Shown piece by piece: positions 1-12,400 of a DNA stretch of 64,000 bases (the stretch's first letter is position 1; the number at the start of each line of letters is the position of its first letter). The translations under genes were made by a program, and so were the position numbers. This DNA comes from Undaria pinnatifida. Taxonomy: Eukaryota; Sar; Phaeophyceae; Laminariales; Alariaceae. Location: assembly GCA_012845835.1 (NCBI GenBank), contig JABAKD010000026.1, positions 3,364,199-3,428,198 of the forward strand, in the 5' to 3' direction. The notes beneath the pieces are model-generated. The model made no database searches and was not told the DNA's origin. It saw only the letters and a list, made by a program, of their open reading frames with translations.

Positions 1-61
1 ATGTTACTGATATGATGTTTCTCATATTACTGACATCATGTTTCTCATGCTACTGACTTAG

Positions 62-3000
62 GACATCGAGGCGTGGATTCCTCCCGTCCCGCCGGGCAAG
101 GTGCTCTTGGACAGTCTCGCGGAGTCCGCTAGGGTGGTTTTCGATGGAGGCGATGTCGAAGGGGGGAGTGCTGGGCAGGACGGGAATACACGGTGGAGCT
201 CGGCTGCTGCGCACGCCGCGGATGTCATGTCCAGAGGGTGAGGTCAAGAATGAGGTTGACATGTACATACCTGGTATATGTATATATATATATATATTAT
301 TTGCTCATCCCTTCTAGTATATTTGCATATTTTCTTTCTCGTTATCCCTCCCTAGACGTAACTCGGATCCGGGGCCACTAAGCAGCCTCTTCTCCCCCCT
401 CCCCGCTATAAACGAGGCATACTGGTACATATTTATTGTGATCGGCGCAACAGTCTTACGTAGTATACCATGGCGTTGGTGTTGTGTTCACGTTTTTGTT
501 TCTTTTTGCGCTCACATGAGAGCTGACTTCAGTTATCCGGCGATTAGCGTTGCGCATAGCAAAGTGCTCAAGTGTTTTGATAGGAGGCGGTCGCAGCAAG
601 GAAGAGGGCAGGAGGCTTGACGCGGCTTCGTGCTCTATCCGGACATTATATCTCCGAAAGTATCCAAAGTCGTCGGAGAGTTAAGTGTGCTCACGATTTG
701 ATTGTCTGGACTTCTTCATCGGCCACAGCGCCCACATTTAGGTGCCCCCTTCCCCAACCCCCTTGGCCGACACGCCCACATTTTTATACCCCCCCTCTAC
801 ACAACGCATAGTAGGGATGCGAGGGTCTATGTTCATACGACTACGGCCATGCACAAACTGAGTATACCCCCCCCTACACAACCACATGCGTTGAGAAGGA
901 GATGAGAGATGAGGACGTTAGACGTATGTGACATGGAAGGGTCTGGTAGACTAGAGAGTAACGAGAAAGCGATCGCTATCCTAGGAGATAGATGGTGGCC
1001 GCAGACGGCGGTATAGGACGGGGATAAGATAAGCAAACAGCTTCTATGTAGTGTAAGAAGAAACGCAACGAGCGCCCAAATGTTGGAGGTGTCTCTATCA
1101 GGAGTAGGAACGGCGCCCGTCTCGAAAGGGATGCGTGGTCAATGGTATGGTCAAATCACTAAGGCAAGCAACAAATGAGTACGTCCACCCTTAACGTGCC
1201 CCCCCTTAACATGCCCCCCTAGACAACCTGGAAGTGGCCACACCAGAAAACAAATAAATTCGTTCGAAGCTGTTATCCGTATGCAAGAAAGTACGCGCAA
1301 GGTGCGGAAGCCCGCTCCGCAAGTTAGTAGTAGGATGCAGCTCACGCTTCAGGCGACTCGCAGAACACCTCGCGGCGCTTCGCGCTTGTTGCGCGCGATG
1401 TCTGCCTGTTCGGTGGAAACCGGACGTGCTCCGTCCCGGTGTTGTAGAGATGCGAGGGTCATACCACTGTGGTCTTGAGGCTACGGCTATGCATGAAATG
1501 AGTATACTTCGCCGTCCCCCTACACACACCCCGGTATTTTTCCTGTTCTTCTGTGCCGCTCATCCAGCTGCAAGGTCATGGCCATGCTGCTCACCCACGG
1601 GGGAGGACTTGCCAAAGAGATCGCCCTCAGGGTTCCCCTGTCTGCGGGACCCGATGCCCACCCGACCACCCTCCTCCACGTCCTGCTAAGGTGGCTCGAG
1701 CTTGCCGTGTCCCGCCCCCGCACGGGAGACTCCGACGACGCTCTCGCTTCTAACGGCGAGGGGGGCAGTAGCCCCGGTATACCCGGCAGCAACGGGATTG
1801 TCGCTGAGGGGGGGGAGGGGTCAGCGGAGGCCTTGGATGAGGGGGAAGGGGGGAGGAGCCCATCCCCGTTTAGCCCTGCTGGGGGGGGGGCGGGGGACGG
1901 GGGGACGCAAGCGGCGGCTGATATGAGTATTTCTCTCATGCGGTTGTTGTGCGGGTGGTTGTATGGGTGTCCGGCGGCAGTGCGAGAGCTGCTCGATAAC
2001 CCGTCTAACCTTTTTGTGGTTGACGTCGCGGCGGGGCGGTGTTCGCTCTTGGAGGAAGGTTCGCCTGGGGCTGGGGCTAGAAAGGCGACGGCTTCGGCGC
2101 GCACGGGAGGAGGGGGGGCTAGTCCAGGTGGAGGGGGGTGGCGGGGGAAAGGAGGGGAGGCGGGAGCGGAGGGAAGGGGCGCGACCGCGGCCCAGCTTGT
2201 CGCAGTAAAGGGTTTGGCGTGCTTGACGGTCGGGCTGTTGTTGGAGTACGTGCAAGTGGGGGCATCGCCGCCGGCGTCTGGCGGCAGTGGCGGCGGTGGA
2301 GAGTGGACGAGGGACTTGGTCATGAAGATTATACAGAACAGGGTTGGTGAGTTTTTCTGCGGAGGGGTAGGGTTGGGCAGGGGGGAGGAGGTAGTCATCG
2401 TATCATGCCGATTCTTCACCGTTGAGAGATACGATCTCTGTGGTCACAAGCTTCGAGACAGAGATGTACATCGCAAATACAGTAAGGAGGTTTCGCCGTG
2501 CAATGACAAACGTATTGATTGCGAAAGGCGGAGCATACGTAACCGACCAAATCGGGAAAATTGCAGGTGACTAAAGAAATAACCAATGGAAATAATAAAA
2601 AACCGACTGACAAGAAGGACCACACCAAATACTGGTTGTAGTCGCCAGGTCTTCGCTTCGTGTCGACGCCGCCCCTCCCGTGTTTTTCATTGGGACATTG
2701 AACGTCTGTTTTTTTTCGTTTTTGTTTCTGTTTTCGAGGGTGTGTCTAATGTAGCTGCTGCCTCCGCGGATTTGTACGCAAGCCAACAATCCAGAAGAAA
2801 TTGCAGTACAAAAAAGAGAATGAAAAACTACAAATAGAAAACAAGGGCGGTGCCAATGCAGCAGCTGCGCTATTGCCGTAAAATTGTGCAGGAATTACTC
2901 CGTTTATGGCGTCCATCGAGGCGGCTAAGCGAGCGTTCGCCGAAGAAGAAGCAGCGCAACGGCGACGACATCGCACTGCGCGGGAGAGGAAAGGCTTAGA

Positions 3001-3431
3001 TGGAGGAGCGCAAGTGCTGGGAGCCGGTGGAGGTGAGGGCAGCACGCACGCTACGGTATATGGGCGTGCACGCCAATCTTATATTAGGCTCCCTGTCTTG
3101 AGGATCTGTCTGTTCCCTTGGCCTGTTCCAAAAATGGTAGGAGATCTGGAAAGTAAAAAAAAAAAGCGACCGCAGTCCCCAATAACGTCGGTGATATTAA
3201 CATTACCCCCATCCCCGTCCCCACCCCTGCCTACCGTACCGCCAACGCCGTTTACAGCCCTTCGGCTAGACCCTGCCTTCGCCCCTGTGCTGCTCCAGAT
3301 TTCAGAAGAGGTGAGGCGGCGCATCATCACTATCTTCACGCACGGCGGCGGTGGCGGCGGTGATGAGGGCCTGGTTGGAGCAACAATGGCAGAGGGGGAG
3401 GGAGTGGAAGCATCTGCTGGGTCTCCTAAAG
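62..3431 (+). CDS. USO1: p115 head exons (armadillo-like globular head, C-terminal half)
   Basis: Four exons (62-237, 1568-2346, 2892-3032, 3258-3431) encode the end of the Uso1/p115 head. The second exon carries LMRLLCGWLYGCPAAVREL, which matches the p115 head motif (LLxLLCxWLxxCPxAV). It then has LLLEYV and KIIQNRVG, corresponding to the last head helices before the conserved RIG. The fourth exon has LDPAFAPVLLQISEEVRRRI, equivalent to the FDHEFTKLVKELEGVI block that closes the head. The second exon is inflated by a Gly/Ser-rich low-complexity insert (about 1740-2190) with long G runs, probably a disordered loop. The 2346/2892 and 3032/3258 junctions both split a codon after its first base and restore the frame. 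Confidence 0.86.
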
Positions 3432-6400
3432 GTGCAGGCTTGCGTCCTCGTTTGTTTGCTTGCCTTAACCATTTTGCCGTTGCCCACGCACCCCTTTCGA
3501 GACGAGTCGGTCGCTTTTTCATCTACGAGGCAGGCCCATGACGTCCGGGGAAGACGTGGCGTACTGATTTGTCGCCTGCCTTAGTCATTTGACCCCTGGC
3601 GACGCACCCCTTTCGAGAATGATCACACTTCTAGAGTCACCCCCAACAGCTACAGTAGACGGGGGAGGACTCATTTTTTGTTTGCCGAAGGCATTTGGCC
3701 ATTAACCACGCATGTCTTTCGAGACGGGGGTGCACCGCTCTGGAGACACCTCCAACGGCTTCGGTACGGGGAGGCGTACTCATTATTAATAGTTGCTTGC
3801 CGTAGTCTTTTTTGACCATTGACCACGCGTCCCTTTCGATACGGAACACCGTTTCTTCTTCTCTCAAGATACACCTCAGACATTTTGGGCGCTTATTACA
3901 TCACTACCTACTCCTACTTCAAACGCCTCCAACATTTTAGCGCTCCAAATGGAGACACTTCCAGCATTCGGTTGGTCATTGCGTTTTTTTTCGTAGACAA
4001 ATTATCATATGGGTCCTTTTCTTATCCCCTTGGTATAGGTGCGGGCGGGAATGGGTCCGTGGCTGCGGCTTCGAGAGGGGCGGCGCTGGCTGCCGTGGTG
4101 GAGGCGCAAGAGGGGGAGATCGTTGGGCTTAGGGAAGAGCTGGCGCTGGCTTTGAGTAGGTTGCCGCGGGGGGTGGGGAGAGATGGGGGGGTTTCGGCAC
4201 TGGAGGAGGCCTTGAGGAACCAGGTATGGGCTGGGGGTAATTTTTTTTTTTCCTGTTTATCCCTCTTGTGATTTGGTTCCAGTATAGATGTGGCTTGATT
4301 ATTATAGACGTGACGGAGGTTGTTAAGGTGTTTCTCGGTAACGGTATATCGCAGCGGGAAAGGGTGTCGAAAATCAAGGGCTGCCGCAGTCTCGGCCATC
4401 CACACGAAGAGCCCGGGCTGCTGGCGGAGGGGATGATTACGACCTACAGTGTCAGGAAGTGTACGGACGACACTCGCGGCGCAGCACGGTGGTACTCATA
4501 AGGCTGCACGGTCTTACTATTAATAGAGTCGCTTGATAAAACCGCGGTCGTCGTTTTTTGGTCGCCACAAGATGCAACCCATGCAAGATGTATCCCATGC
4601 AAGATGTGTCCCATGGGTCCCAGAGCGGAGAATGCTGCAAGAATTACCAAACATAAAAGTCCAAGGATGAGATTGTCTCTAACACCGTGGGTGCAGTTAG
4701 TTCTCAAGAGGATAAAGAGGCGGTTCGATCGGAAGAAAAAAAAAGAAACAAGTATATATACTTCGAAGTATATATATATATGAACAATTTCCCCCGTTTG
4801 CAATCCCAACCCTAAGAACCCTCAAGTATACCCGTGAGGTTATCCTTAACCCTTTTAGAGCCCCCAATCCCCTCACTATACTAAACCCAGGTAATTTTGT
4901 CCCCAAAACGGGTTTCCAGTGGCAAAGGGGTTAAGCATAACCCCAACCCTAGTAAATACCAGGTATGTCTTATACCAGGTATGTCTTGTACCAGGTATGT
5001 CTTATACCAGGTATGTCTTATACCAGGTATGTCTTACACCAGGTATGTCTTATACCAGGTACGTCTTATACCAGGTATGTCTTGTACCAGGTATGTCTTA
5101 CACCAGGTATTTCTTATAGCAGGTATGTCTTATACCAGGTATGTCTTGTACCAGGTATGTCTTATACCAGGTATGTCTTGTACCAGGTATGTCTTATACA
5201 GCAGTACCAGGTATGTCTTATACCAGGTATGTCTTGTACCAGGTATGTCTTACACCAGGTATGTCTTATAGCAGGTATGTCTTATACCAGGTATGTCTTA
5301 TACCATGTATGTCTTATAGCAGGTATGTCTCATACCAGGTATGCCTTACAGTAGATATGTCTTACCGTAATCATGCGAAGGTTGGCACCGGGTTGCGATC
5401 GGTATTTAAATGTTTCTACGTTGTGTTTTTTATCGCAACCCGGTGCTATCTCTCCGATGGGTGCCAACCTTCCGATGGGGGTGCGGAAATACAATTAAAT
5501 CATGCCGTTCTTCGATTTTGGCGCACCCCCGGTGCGATCTCTCCGATGGGTGCGCTGCTGAATCGCAATACACCGCGCCGTACTGGGGCAACGGTGCTGC
5601 GTCCATGCACCCCGGATACAAATTAAACCACTCAAAGCTACCTAAAACGATTTGACCGAAGCTGCGTTGGTAAAGTACGTTTGAGAGGAGTGGCGCACTG
5701 GTTATATATCATCGGAGTATGAAATAATGAGAATATTACCTACCACAGACCCGCTGCGGTGGCCCTCAATTTCTATTCATGCCGGATAGATCGCACCCGG
5801 GTGCGATCTCTCCAATGGGGGTGCGAAAACACGATTAAATGTTTCTACGTTGTTTTTTTTATCGCACCCCGGTGCTATCTCTCCGATGGGTGCCAACCTT
5901 CCGATGGGTGCCAACCTTCGCATGATTACGGTATACCAGGTATGTCTTACACCAGGTTTGTCTTATATGTGTTTTTTGAGGCTCCTAACTTAATAAAGTA
6001 GTCTATATCTTAGATTTTAGATGTTAGGTATTAGATCTTATAAGCGTCAGATGCCTCACACACACCCAAACAATTTGTGTACTTACTAATAGTATTAAAA
6101 TACTAAACTGAAAGTGCAACGCGATGAGCAAATAAAGCCATGGCTTATTAGGTATACCCTACGCATACAGGAAGTGTCATGTTGCGAAACAAGAATGGTA
6201 GTTGGAAAAAATAAAAAATCACACAATTATTGCCCCTGTGTTTCAGAATAGCTTCTTGCCAAAAAGCGGTATACCTTAACTTCCTCTCAGAATAGGTTCT
6301 TGCCAAAAAGTGGTGTACCTTAATACCTTAATAACTCTATCGTAGCAGGCGTCTCTTCTCCTGCAATAACTAGTATAATGTGTACCTTACTGTTCTGCCG

Positions 6401-9400
6401 GTACGCCGTTTCAGCCCTATGATTGTCTCTTGGTTTTATAGAATCGTTTTCATTTTGACACCTGGCAGGTCGGGGAGCTCGAGAAGGCGGCTCTGGAGCG
6501 GTCGCGAGAATCGGACGCGCTTCGAGCACAAGTACTGGAAGCACAGAGCGAAGCGAAGGCGGAGGCGGAAAGGTAAGGATCCAACACCAAGTAGAGTATA
6601 GTGGTTCCTCTTTAGTGCCGCTGGCCCGCCATAGTGCCTGTGAAATCGCTTGGCGCTAACCCTAACCCCAGCATGAGCCAGTACTACGCCAGTGGCAGCG
6701 TGCGGAGTTATAGTGCCGATATGTCTGGCTGGCACGTACCGGCGCTCCCACTGCTGTATGCCTGATGGATACCACTGCTGTATACCTGGTACGTATTATG
6801 TTTCGTGGCAGTGTTAATCATCAGTGCCCGGCAGTTACAAAGTAACAGTAATGTAGTTGGGGTGTGGCGATGTTAATCATCGGTGCCCGACCCCCCGCGT
6901 ACGTTTGACAGTTACTTGTGATATTGTTTGTTCTTGTTGACAATTAGTTGTGATGCTTCGAAGTATATATATTGTCCTACTTTGACAAGTCGGTACCCTT
7001 GCTGGCGTCTGTTTGAACAGCGGCAAAGTTCTGTCGCCGCAGCTGCAAGGGCTATTTAGTCGTCCCGGTAGCCTTCTTGAGCGGCAGCTGTTGGACTCAG
7101 AGCCCTCCGCAGCTATTAATACATGTAAAAGCTATCCATCGCATAATAAGTAGTCGGGGAGTTCACAACTGGAAGGCCAAGCCAGCTGATTGGTAGTGGG
7201 CGACCAATTGTTGGACAGCCCACAACCCTACAATAGGTGTTACGAAATCCGAAACCCTTGGGGGGATGTTTTTGTTTGAGGGAGTAAGAATTGTCGCCGG
7301 AGCTGCAGGGGCTGTCGGTCACGGTAGACTCTCTGAAGCGGCAGCTGTCGGGCTTAAGAGCCCCCCGCGACTAGCTGTAATAGTTTTAATACCTGGCCAA
7401 CTATTTCTACTTACACGGAGTAGGTTTCAGCCTTGTTGTGGTCACACGCCAGATTTTCAAGGGAAACGAGGTTTAGTATGTGAGAGCATGATGATGATCA
7501 TCACCAGTCAATTAACTCGCAGCCCTAGTGTACCCAACCACGAATCAGCCTCAATCTAGTGCGGGACCTCACGTGGCACGGTGGGAAATTCTTGGGGGCG
7601 CATCTTTTTTCACGGGAAAAGTTCTGCTGTCGGAACCGCAAGGGCTGTTGGACTCAAAAGTCCTCCCGCAACACTGGCTAGTACCTAGCCAACTAGCAAG
7701 TAGTCAACAAGTTCACAGCCCTACTTTACCAAATCCTAACGGCTTGGAGGCGTTTTTTTTCAACAGCGCGAAACAGCTTTCGTCGGAGCTACAAGGACTG
7801 TCTATCACGGTAGGCTCTCTGGAGCGACAGCTGTTGGACTCGGAGTCCTCCTGTGACGGCCTCAGAAGACAGCTGGACGCGGGAGGGGACCATTCAGATC
7901 GGGAAAGGGAGCTATCCAGACAGGTATATAGTACCAGGTACTTTATATCATATTGGCATAGGGGGTCGACATGAGGTGAAGGGGGGGGTACTCATTTCAT
8001 GCATTGCCGCAATCCTATGACCCAGCACCCTCGGATCCGAATAATGCCGGGACGGAGCACGTCGGGTTTTCACCGACCAGGCAGACACCGCGTGCACTAC
8101 GTGGGAAGCGCCGTGAGGTGTACGGCGAGTCACGTAAACGGTGACCTGTTCCCTGCTAACAACCGCTGGTGAGGCGGGCTGCCGTGGGGGGAGGGGTTGG
8201 TGGTGAACGAGTCGATTCGCATCGTTTGTTCTCCACGTCAGGAAGATCCAGAAAAAGCAGAGAGCGAAGTGCAGACCCTAATAGTAGCGCTGTCGGCGCA
8301 GACCTCCTGTGAAGTGCAGGATACACCCGAAACTCCAGACTGACACTGTTGTCTATTCGCGACTCACGTGTTGTAACGTTTCGTGCCGCTTCGCTGCCAG
8401 TTGGAGGAAGCGCGCTCGCGGGCTTTCGAGGCGGAAGAAGCTTTGGAACGTTTGCGGCAACAGTCCTTGGTGAGCCGTCGAGGCACCGCACCGCCATGCT
8501 AACTAAGCACCTCGCACCGTTACCACCGTTAGATTGGCGAGAACCCTTGCCCTGTGCGATACAACGGACGCGCGAAGGCCAAGCACGCGTTGCTATAGGA
8601 GGGCATACAATAGTACTTCGTCCAAGGTGTAGAAGCAAAATTTGGAGACGATACAGTCGTTGTTCTGGGCAAGAGTTGGCGGTGTGTTCGATCACCAAGG
8701 GGAACTTGTGGGGCTGGCTGTAATTTTTGAAAACGTAGATTTGGCCCCGTTTAGGGTTGCGGTTGCGTTGGTAGCGATGTATGCGTTGTATGCGCTGTAT
8801 AAGTTCCTTTATGAGGGATCTCCCCGCCGATCCTAGAATACTTAACTCAGTGCGGGAAGTACTTTGACACGGCAATTACCACAATTACCAATTACATACC
8901 GTATTTCATGGTATTGTTACAAGAGCTGTGTGTTCGACCGACCACCACAAATACCAATTATGTTACATATTTTGTAGTAGTGCTACAAGTTCTGTGAGTT
9001 CGACATAGAGTGGTCGATACTCAGCTTTGCAAGCTAAGTGATGGTACGTCGGTCGCGTGTGTTCTACTTTCGTCGTGAATCTATTTTACCGGTACAAACA
9101 TATTTACGCCAGCTACGACATGCATCTTTGGGAAAACCGCGGTGACACCTAAACTTTGGGGGAAACCGCGGCCAAAATATGAGCACGAATTGTTGGTTGC
9201 TGCTCGCTTAACAGGCCGACGCTTCGGCGAGCGATGCCGCGCAAGACGCTAGCTACGAAGCGGAAGCGAAGTGGGAGGAGAAGGTCCACCAGCTGCAGGT
9301 GATACAGAACGCGACAACGCTCAGCCCCTTTAGAACGGCACGCTTTTTGGGGGAGAATCCTTGGAAGCGGTGGTGGAATATTTTTTGCAGGTAGTAGATA

Positions 9401-12400
9401 TAAGTTGTAATGGCGAGCCCTGCGCTCAAATTATCATGACCCCAAGAAGACTATGTCGCCGCATTTCCTTTGCCGCCCCTCCACACCCAATGCTTCGCGC
9501 TTGCCCGCCCACCCCCCCGCACCCACTCATCCACCCACCCACCCACCGACCACCTGCTAAAAAAAACGTTGCTGCCATGTTTGGCAGGCTGATCTGCAAG
9601 CCGCAAAGGAGCAGACCGACGGCGATACTACTGCTGCTGCTGCTGCTGCCCCCGCGGGGGATGCCGGACCTGCAGAGGCTAACGCTGCTACGCTAGAGCT
9701 AGAGGCAAAGCTAGAGAAGACCTTGGAGGAGTTGGACATTGATCGGAAAGCGTTGCAAGAGGCGGAATCGAGAGCGGGGCAGCTCGAGCGGTCGCTGGCG
9801 GATGTGGTGAGGCTCGGGGCGGGTATACTCTCGTCCTTTCGGCGGCGTTACGTGTGCCACGGTTTCCCGTGTGCCGCGGTCTACCGTTTTTAACGGTTTC
9901 CCGCATTCCACGGTTTCCCGTGTGAAGCGGTGTCCCGTCCGCCGCTTTTCCCCGTGTGCCGTGGTGTCCCGTGTGTAACGGTATCCTATGTCCCGCGTCG
10001 ATTTTTCAATGCCGTGTGTATCAGACGGCCGAAGTCGATGTCTTGAAGCGCGAGGCGGAGTTGCTGCAGAAGGCTGCCGAGGCGGCGCAGCTGGCTCGAC
10101 GAGAAGAGCTAGAAGAGGCCACGGCAGTGGTAGCGCGGCTTAAGGAGGATGCAGAGAGGACCGCGGTGGAGGCGGAAGCGACTCGACAGCAGCTCAGCAA
10201 TGCGGTGAGCAACCGCTTCCTGCCAGCCGGCGTCCACACCGCTGTGATATAACTTGAATTAGTCATTGTGTTCCTCTTTGTACATGCTCTCCTCGGGTTT
10301 CTGGTGCAAGTCTGCAGCAGCAGCAACAGGACGCTTCGCGAGAAAGCAAGCATCGGTCGTAATTTGTATCGACATGTTATGTTGTCTGCAAGGACATGTA
10401 CGTAATCGCGATTGGATTCCTGGCTGTGCTGCGGTATGTTACATATTTCTGTTATGTAGGTGCAAAGCTTAGCGGAGGCATCTTCTGGCGGGGACCAGCA
10501 GATTGAAGCTCTCCAAAAGGAACTGTCGGCTGTAAGAGAGGTGAGTCTTGCCCAGGTCTATATTTTTTTTGCAGCACGAATGCGCAACAGGGCTGTGCGT
10601 TGTGGGTACTTGACAAGCAGTTACTACCTGTAGTTTTTCCGGTATTTTTAAGGAGGGCTTCGCTGCAGCGGGCTGACGGCCGCCTGCGGCTCCGCGCAAG
10701 CCCGCAACGGTCGAGGATGTCATTATAGGAAAACAGAGGCCGTAAATGCGACTTTACGTACTGGCAAGGGATGCAAGAAATTGCCGTGGTTGAGTGAAAG
10801 GTTGAACGCCGAACATACCACTAACCCTAAACCCTTACCCCAACCTGGACTTTTCGAAGGATTCTCAGTTTCTTGGCTGGCCCAAGCTGTAGTTAGTACC
10901 CGTACTGTAGTTATTTCCCGCAGTTATTACCACTAGCTGGGTGGAGAAGCATGTCAACCAAGTAACTACGAGGGCTGGGAGTTGGTTGGAATTGGCGGTT
11001 CTGCGAGGTAGTTATTAGCTTTGGATGGCGAAGTGTGCCAAGCAAACCCAACCAACCGACTTGGTAGTTTTCGACATAAAACACACAGCGAGCCAAAAGC
11101 GTGTCAGTTAGGTAAAAAAATGCAGAATTCCGCTCTTCACTGCAAGAGACGAATTGTAATACACTGTAATACCTAGCCAACTAATAGTTGACAAGTTACT
11201 GTTAGTAGAGTCAGCCAACCCACAGCACCAAAAAACGCTTAACAATACCTAGCCAACTAATGGCTATTCGGCAACGTAATACTCAGCCAATCACAGCCCA
11301 AACGAGCACCCAAAGCAAACAAACCGAGGCTGGAGCAGGAGGTGTCGGAATGGCGATGAAACATCTGCAAGTATGTCTATAATACCTAGCCTTCTAGTCT
11401 AGTAAGCAGTCGAGAACCTACTATCGGTATCGTCAGCCACGTCAATAGCCGCGACAAACACCCAGCAATACCTAGCCAACTAATAAGTAATTTGGCAACT
11501 TAATAGTGAGGCAAGATGTGTGCTACGATAGGGTGTAGCACATTTTGACGAAAATATTATTATAGTGATAAACCTATTAATAGGCCACGAGATTGTTCAT
11601 GGAATTGTCCATGGGATTGTTCCTGGGATTGTTCCTGGGGTTAAGCATACGGATTTTATCCAAAGTAGAGTCAGCGTCAGCGTGAGGTATAGAGCTCCCC
11701 AAACTTGTAGCCCCAGAAACAACCAGGTGCACCTCTAACGCAGCCAACGTCTCATCTCGCAGCCTTCAGCGGTACCGTCAGCGGTTGGGGCGGGACGTGT
11801 TGGAATAACGACCTACTTGCTGCTGTAATACATTACCCGGTACCACGTAATGGTTGGTCGGCAACTTAATAGTCAGCCAACTGCAAGCCCTAACAAACAC
11901 CCAACAGTAGCTAGATTAACTAATTATTTGTTGGCAGCTTACTAGTCAGCCACCTGCAAGCCCTAAAAATCACCCAGCAATAGCTAGCCAACTAATTATT
12001 AGTCGGCAACTTAATAGTTAGCCACCTGCAAGCCCCAACAGACCCCGAACAATAACTAGCCAACTAATTACTAGTTGGCAGCTTTATAGTCGGAGACTTA
12101 ATAGTCAGCCACCTGCAAGCCCTAGCAAGCACCGAATAATACCTAGCCAACTAATTACTAGTCGGAAGCTTAATAGTCAGACAGTTGTGAGCTCTAACAA
12201 ACACCCAAACCAACTTTCAGCGATTGGAGCAGGAGGTGGCGGAATGGCGACGACGGGCGGAGGAGAGTGCTCGAGAGAGTGCACAACAGGCCAAGGAAGA
12301 TAAGGCGACGAGCGAGCGGGAAATGGACATGTTCCGGAACAAAAATAACGCTCATTGGACGCTGCAGCTACAAACTAAGGAGGTTCGTTGTTGTTGGTTG

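Larger units (their letters stand above)
238..1567. other. p115 intron with three dispersed-repeat copies
   Basis: No exon with coding character is seen. The intron holds an AT dinucleotide run near 279-297, a partial family A copy (about 815-880), a family B copy (1085-1215) and a long family A copy (1224-1512). Confidence 0.7.
4224..6468. other. p115 intron with 16-bp satellite and family C repeats
   Basis: This 2.2-kb intron contains short CCATGCAAGATGT repeats (4570-4612), the 16-bp satellite (4957-5362), two family C palindromic blocks (about 5390-5930) and a family F fragment (6240-6350). No coding exon is evident between the in-phase exons on each side. Confidence 0.7.

Noticed and set aside
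1520-2419. 299-codon open frame on the minus strand
   Set aside because: It is a Pro-rich antisense shadow of the p115 head exon 1568-2346, whose plus frame matches the family and splices in phase.
4957-5362. CRISPR-like array
   Set aside because: Units are contiguous without unique spacers, and the genes around are intron-containing eukaryotic genes.
4897-5626. Open frames of YTRYVLYQVCLIPGM type
   Set aside because: They are translations of the 16-bp satellite inside a p115 intron.
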